Shown here piece after piece: positions 61,020 to 64,000 of a stretch of 64,000 nt of DNA. The position numbers and the translations under genes were made by a program. Positions within the stretch are counted from its first letter, which is position 1; each line of letters opens with the position of its first letter. The notes beneath the pieces are model-generated. The model made no database searches and was not told the origin of the DNA. It worked only from the letters and a program-made list of their open reading frames with translations. Source of the stretch: Polyangiaceae bacterium (GTDB lineage: Bacteria; Myxococcota_A; Polyangia; Polyangiales; Polyangiaceae); the NCBI GenBank assembly GCA_015075635.1, contig JABTUA010000003.1, positions 2,046,001-2,110,000 on the forward strand. Reading direction: 5' to 3'.

Positions 61020-62528
61020 GTGGCTTCAGTCTACCTGAGCGGCATCCTGACCGCCTGGTGCGTGACCCAGCTCGCCCTGGGGGTCTTCTTCGCGCTGGCG
61101 CACCTGGTCGCCCGCCGCGAGCGCGACCTGCTCATCTACGGCGGCATGTGCCTGGCGCTCGCGTACCACAGCGCGAGCAGCGCCCAGGCTCACGTCGCGC
61201 ACACGATCGCCGAACGGCTGCAAGCGGTCACCGGCGTGATGCAGGCTGCGCTCCTCGCCGCCGCGCTGAACCTGCACTTCGTGACGGCCTTCACCGGCAT
61301 GCCCAATCGGCAGCGCTGGCTCTGGGCGCTCTACCTGGCGGCTCTGGTCCTCGAGGTGGCGGCGTTCTCCGGCCATTGGTGGCAGCTCGACACGGCGGTG
61401 CTCTCGCCGGCGAGCGTGTTCGGTTGGGACCTCCGCCACTGGCGGGCCGAGCCGACGCTCGTGGCCCGCCTCGGATTCGCCTGGGTGGGCGCGCAGCTGC
61501 TCTTGGCGCAAATCGGTTTGTATCGTGCTGCGCGAAGCGGCAAGCGAGAAGCCTACTTCGCCTTTGGCGGCGGCCTCGTCCTGGTCGCCGCAGCGGCCAA
61601 CGACATGCTGCTCAGCACCGGCAAGGTGACCCACACGCTCTACTTCGTGCCGCACGCCTTCATGCTCTACGCCTTCAGCGTGGCCAGCACGCTGGTGTTC
61701 CGCTATCGCCGGACCATCGCCGAGCTGACGCGCACCGAGCGCGAGCTGCGCACCACCACCGCGCAGCTGTCCGCGTCTCACGCCGAGCTCCACGAGGTAC
61801 AGACGGAGCTGACCCGCAAGGAACAGCTCGCGGCGGTGGGTGAGCTCGCCGCCGCGATCGCCCACGAGGTCCGAAACCCGCTAGCCATCATCGGCAACGC
61901 AGTCGCGGGCCTCAAGCGCGCGGGCGCGCGGGACGAGGACCGCGAAATCCTGCTCGGTATCGTGACCGAGGAGGCCGACCGGCTGAACAACCTGGTGACC
62001 GATCTCCTGCGCTTCGCGCGTCCCACGTCGCTCAATCGGACGCGCATCGACCTGGTCGAGCTCATCCAGCACACCCAGGTGCCGCTCGGCGAGGGTCATG
62101 GCATCGAAGCCCGAGCCGAGGACGGCGCGCGCTTCGTCGAGGCCGACGCCAACCTGCTGCGCGCGGCGCTGGACAACGTGATTCAGAACGCGGCGCAAGC
62201 GATGCCCAGCGGAGGCACCATTTCGGCCGAGATCAGCGCTCGCGACGAAGACGGGCGCCAGGGCGTGTTGGTGGAGCTCAGCGACAGCGGCTCCGGCATG
62301 GACTCGGCGACGCTGTCCCGAGCGCTCGACCCGTTCTTCACCACGCGCCCGAGCGGGACGGGGCTCGGCTTGCCGATCGTGCAGCGTGTCGTGCAGGCGC
62401 ACGGGGGACGCGTCGAGCTCCGGAGCCAGAGCGGACGAGGGACGACCGTGGAGATCTGGCTGCCGCGTGCGCCCGAGCCGGAGCCGCGGGCACCGGAGCC
62501 TCCCGAGCCGGCGGCCGATCACGCCTGA
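61020..62528 (+). CDS. Membrane-bound sensor histidine kinase
   Basis: A 502-aa kinase. The N-terminal half has about seven hydrophobic helices (7TM-type sensor, not a classic PAS sensor), followed by a coiled linker with RTERELRTTTAQLSASHAEL, HisKA with H282 in AIAHEVRNPLAII and HATPase_c (NVIQNAAQAMP, TGLGLPIVQRVV). No response regulator follows. GTG 61020 gives a start just before the first helix; a TTG at 60990 would lengthen it by 10 residues. It is divergent from the catabolic run, so it could sense its substrate. Confidence 0.8.
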   Translation: MASVYLSGILTAWCVTQLALGVFFALAHLVARRERDLLIYGGMCLALAYHSASSAQAHVAHTIAERLQAVTGVMQAALLAAALNLHFVTAFTGMPNRQRWLWALYLAALVLEVAAFSGHWWQLDTAVLSPASVFGWDLRHWRAEPTLVARLGFAWVGAQLLLAQIGLYRAARSGKREAYFAFGGGLVLVAAAANDMLLSTGKVTHTLYFVPHAFMLYAFSVASTLVFRYRRTIAELTRTERELRTTTAQLSASHAELHEVQTELTRKEQLAAVGELAAAIAHEVRNPLAIIGNAVAGLKRAGARDEDREILLGIVTEEADRLNNLVTDLLRFARPTSLNRTRIDLVELIQHTQVPLGEGHGIEARAEDGARFVEADANLLRAALDNVIQNAAQAMPSGGTISAEISARDEDGRQGVLVELSDSGSGMDSATLSRALDPFFTTRPSGTGLGLPIVQRVVQAHGGRVELRSQSGRGTTVEIWLPRAPEPEPRAPEPPEPAADHA

Positions 62529-62594
62529 CTCGAGTTGGGCAGGATCGCGGCGGGTTGACGCGCCGGAGCGGGCGGAGGACGGTCGCTCGAGCGC

Positions 62595-63137
62595 ATGCTC
62601 GGACCCAAGCTGGCCCGCCTCTCTGCCGACGACTTCGCCCGCCGCGCGGTGTCGTGCTGGGCCAAGAGCCTAGCGATGGGCGCGGAGCTCGCGCCAGAAG
62701 AGCGGGCGCTCGCGGTCGAGATGGAGGCCGTGTTCGAGGTGATGTACCTGATGGCCGCCGCGGACGGCGAGCTCGGCAAGGACGAGCTCTTGCTCCTGTC
62801 GCAGAGCCTCGAGGCCATCATCACGGCCAGCGAGAGCGCCGGCGGGTCGCGCTTCGAGCTCGGGCTCCCGCTGCTCAAGCTGGGGGAGATCCTCGGGCGG
62901 TTCGGCAGTGCGCTCTCCGCAGACGGCCTGAAGGCGCGCGTCGCGAGCGTCGCCGAGCGGCTAGGGTCCGAGTCGTCGCGCCGCCTCGCGCTCTCCCTGG
63001 CGGCGGGGGTCGCATTCGTCGACGACTTCGTCGCCGACGGCGAGATGCGCGCGCTGGACCGACTGGCCAGCGCTCTGGGCTTCGACCACGAGGATGCGCT
63101 GCGCGTGTTGCGCGAAGCCCACGAGGCACTGAGCTAG
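62595..63137 (+). CDS. TerB-like protein
   Basis: A 180-aa helical protein with the TerB-fold hallmarks: MAAADGELGKDELLLL and, in a second half, FVADGEMRALDRLASALGFDHEDAL. TerB-like domains bind metal or partner proteins in stress responses, but context gives no clue here. Its stop codon lies in the palindrome CTGAGCTAGCTCAG with the stop of the convergent desaturase. Confidence 0.75.
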   Translation: MLGPKLARLSADDFARRAVSCWAKSLAMGAELAPEERALAVEMEAVFEVMYLMAAADGELGKDELLLLSQSLEAIITASESAGGSRFELGLPLLKLGEILGRFGSALSADGLKARVASVAERLGSESSRRLALSLAAGVAFVDDFVADGEMRALDRLASALGFDHEDALRVLREAHEALS

Positions 63138-63138
63138 C

Positions 63139-64000
63139 TCAGGCCCGCAGGATCGCTTCGTTCGTGCCCTCTTCGCCGAAGCCGATGTCGGAGGCGGAGA
63201 GGCTGCGCTGCTCGGCATCCGGCACGTCGTAGGCGGCGCGGCCGACTTGCGTGGTGCCGAGCGAGGGGAAGAACGGCGCCAGGAAGTACTGCTGGAAGAA
63301 GTACCACCACATGCTCTTGTGCATCAGGCGCGGGTCGATTTGGTCCACGTACTTGGCGTGGATCTCCGGCAGCTTCGTCCAGTGCGCCCCGGCGTTCTCG
63401 TGGTGCGCCCCGTGCAGCCCGTTGTTGAACAGGAAGAAGTTCGTCCAGAAACCGACGAAGCTGCGCGAGTGGTTGTGGTCCGACCAGGGGTCGGTGTGGA
63501 TGTGCTGCACGTAGTTGAAGACCATGATGGTCCAGAGCGCGAACAGCGCCGGGATCAGGCAGACCAAGGACCAGAGCACGAGCCCCTGCCGCGCGCCATG
63601 AAGCCAGATGGCCAGGGCCAAGAGGGCCGCGTGGGAGCCCAGCCAGACGGCGTATTGGATCTGGATGCGCCGGTAGAGCTTCGGGTTCTTGACCTTGGCC
63701 TGGCGGATGAACGACGCGGTGGGCTCGGACTGGTAGTACGCCGAGATGATCGGGTAGGTCACCAGGACGAGCAGGGTGTTCTTTTTGGAGTGCCGCCAGG
63801 TGATGGTGGCGTCGCCCGCGCGGTTGACGAACTTGTGGTGGTTCAGGTTGTGGGTCGGGATCCACGCGAAGGTCGGGTAGCCGTAGAAGATCGAGATCAC
63901 GTGCCCGAAGAGCTCGTTCATGCGCTTGCTCTTGAAGGTCGGGCAGTGGTTGTGGTTGTGGGCGATCACCCCGCAGGCGAGCGCGAAGTAGGCGCTCAGC
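63139..64000 (-). CDS. Fatty acid desaturase (5' truncated by window)
   Basis: Membrane di-iron desaturase, open to the window edge, so its start lies beyond 64000. Histidine boxes are visible: HNHNH and HNLNHH early, HGAHH late (NNGLHGAHHENAGAHW), in the usual three-box order. It would introduce a double bond into an acyl chain. The last residues (after DIGFGEEGTNEAILRA) are a soluble tail. At least 287 codons are present. Confidence 0.87.
   Translation of the reverse strand, partial: LSAYFALACGVIAHNHNHCPTFKSKRMNELFGHVISIFYGYPTFAWIPTHNLNHHKFVNRAGDATITWRHSKKNTLLVLVTYPIISAYYQSEPTASFIRQAKVKNPKLYRRIQIQYAVWLGSHAALLALAIWLHGARQGLVLWSLVCLIPALFALWTIMVFNYVQHIHTDPWSDHNHSRSFVGFWTNFFLFNNGLHGAHHENAGAHWTKLPEIHAKYVDQIDPRLMHKSMWWYFFQQYFLAPFFPSLGTTQVGRAAYDVPDAEQRSLSASDIGFGEEGTNEAILRA

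Overview
The window is GC-rich bacterial chromosome (roughly 70% GC by eye), densely packed, with many ATGA or TGATG stop/start overlaps. Three secreted lipoproteins are Cys-rich or carry long Gly/Ser linkers, hybrid and Kdp sensor kinases are present, and a multihaem cytochrome and a Fic protein add to the picture. This resembles a large-genome myxobacterium (Myxococcota, Sorangium/Polyangium-like). The lineage is an inference from style; there is no rRNA marker here. I saw no tRNA, rRNA, CRISPR array or transposase gene.

Layout. 1-5237 (+): a molybdopterin sulfur-oxyanion/polysulfide reductase-type complex (PsrABC-like), two half-size YeeE/YedE sulfur transporters and a periplasmic rhodanese-like protein that lacks the catalytic Cys but carries a haem c motif. 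5285-6512 (+): a Fic gene whose natural N-terminus is cut by an in-frame TAG, behind a repeated operator-like sequence. 6536-8872 (-): a 12-haem membrane cytochrome. 8983-15619 (+): a tight six-gene set of PqqD-like protein, ATP-grasp ligase, PLP decarboxylase, urea transporter/M23 peptidase fusion, TPR-barrel protein and TPR protein, with no pathway I can name. 15648-19279: GH36-like lipoprotein, an exported protein with a DsbA-like protein, and a MAPEG protein. 19287-23541 (+): a perfect FNR-type box, then two CrtI-like FAD oxidoreductases, a membrane protein and an SCP2-like protein. 23624-28362: MFS transporter, TrpB2, lipoprotein and small unknowns. 28463-36542 (+): complete kdp operon with kdpF, a second small membrane peptide, kdpABC and kdpDE. 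36653-42994: lipoproteins, PHA-granule-type protein, hybrid kinase, MgtC protein and a phosphoesterase.

43065-60882 (-) is the most notable region. It is one long run of about 14 genes: IorA fused to a GltD-like NAD(P)H module, IorB, hydantoinase A and B, acyl-CoA dehydrogenase, B12-dependent mutase small and large subunits, a class III CoA-transferase, a three-subunit molybdenum hydroxylase and a thiolase. This set matches, step for step, the anaerobic indoleacetate pathway known from Aromatoleum/Azoarcus (iaa genes): ring hydroxylation, ATP-dependent lactam opening, CoA transfer, carbon-skeleton rearrangement, oxidation and thiolysis. IorAB could feed it from tryptophan through indolepyruvate. 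A small element splits the run: a four-helix-bundle (23S rRNA intervening-sequence-type) gene on the opposite strand, bracketed by inverted GGGGTC arrays.

The right end carries a divergent sensor kinase, a TerB-like protein and a fatty acid desaturase cut by the window edge.
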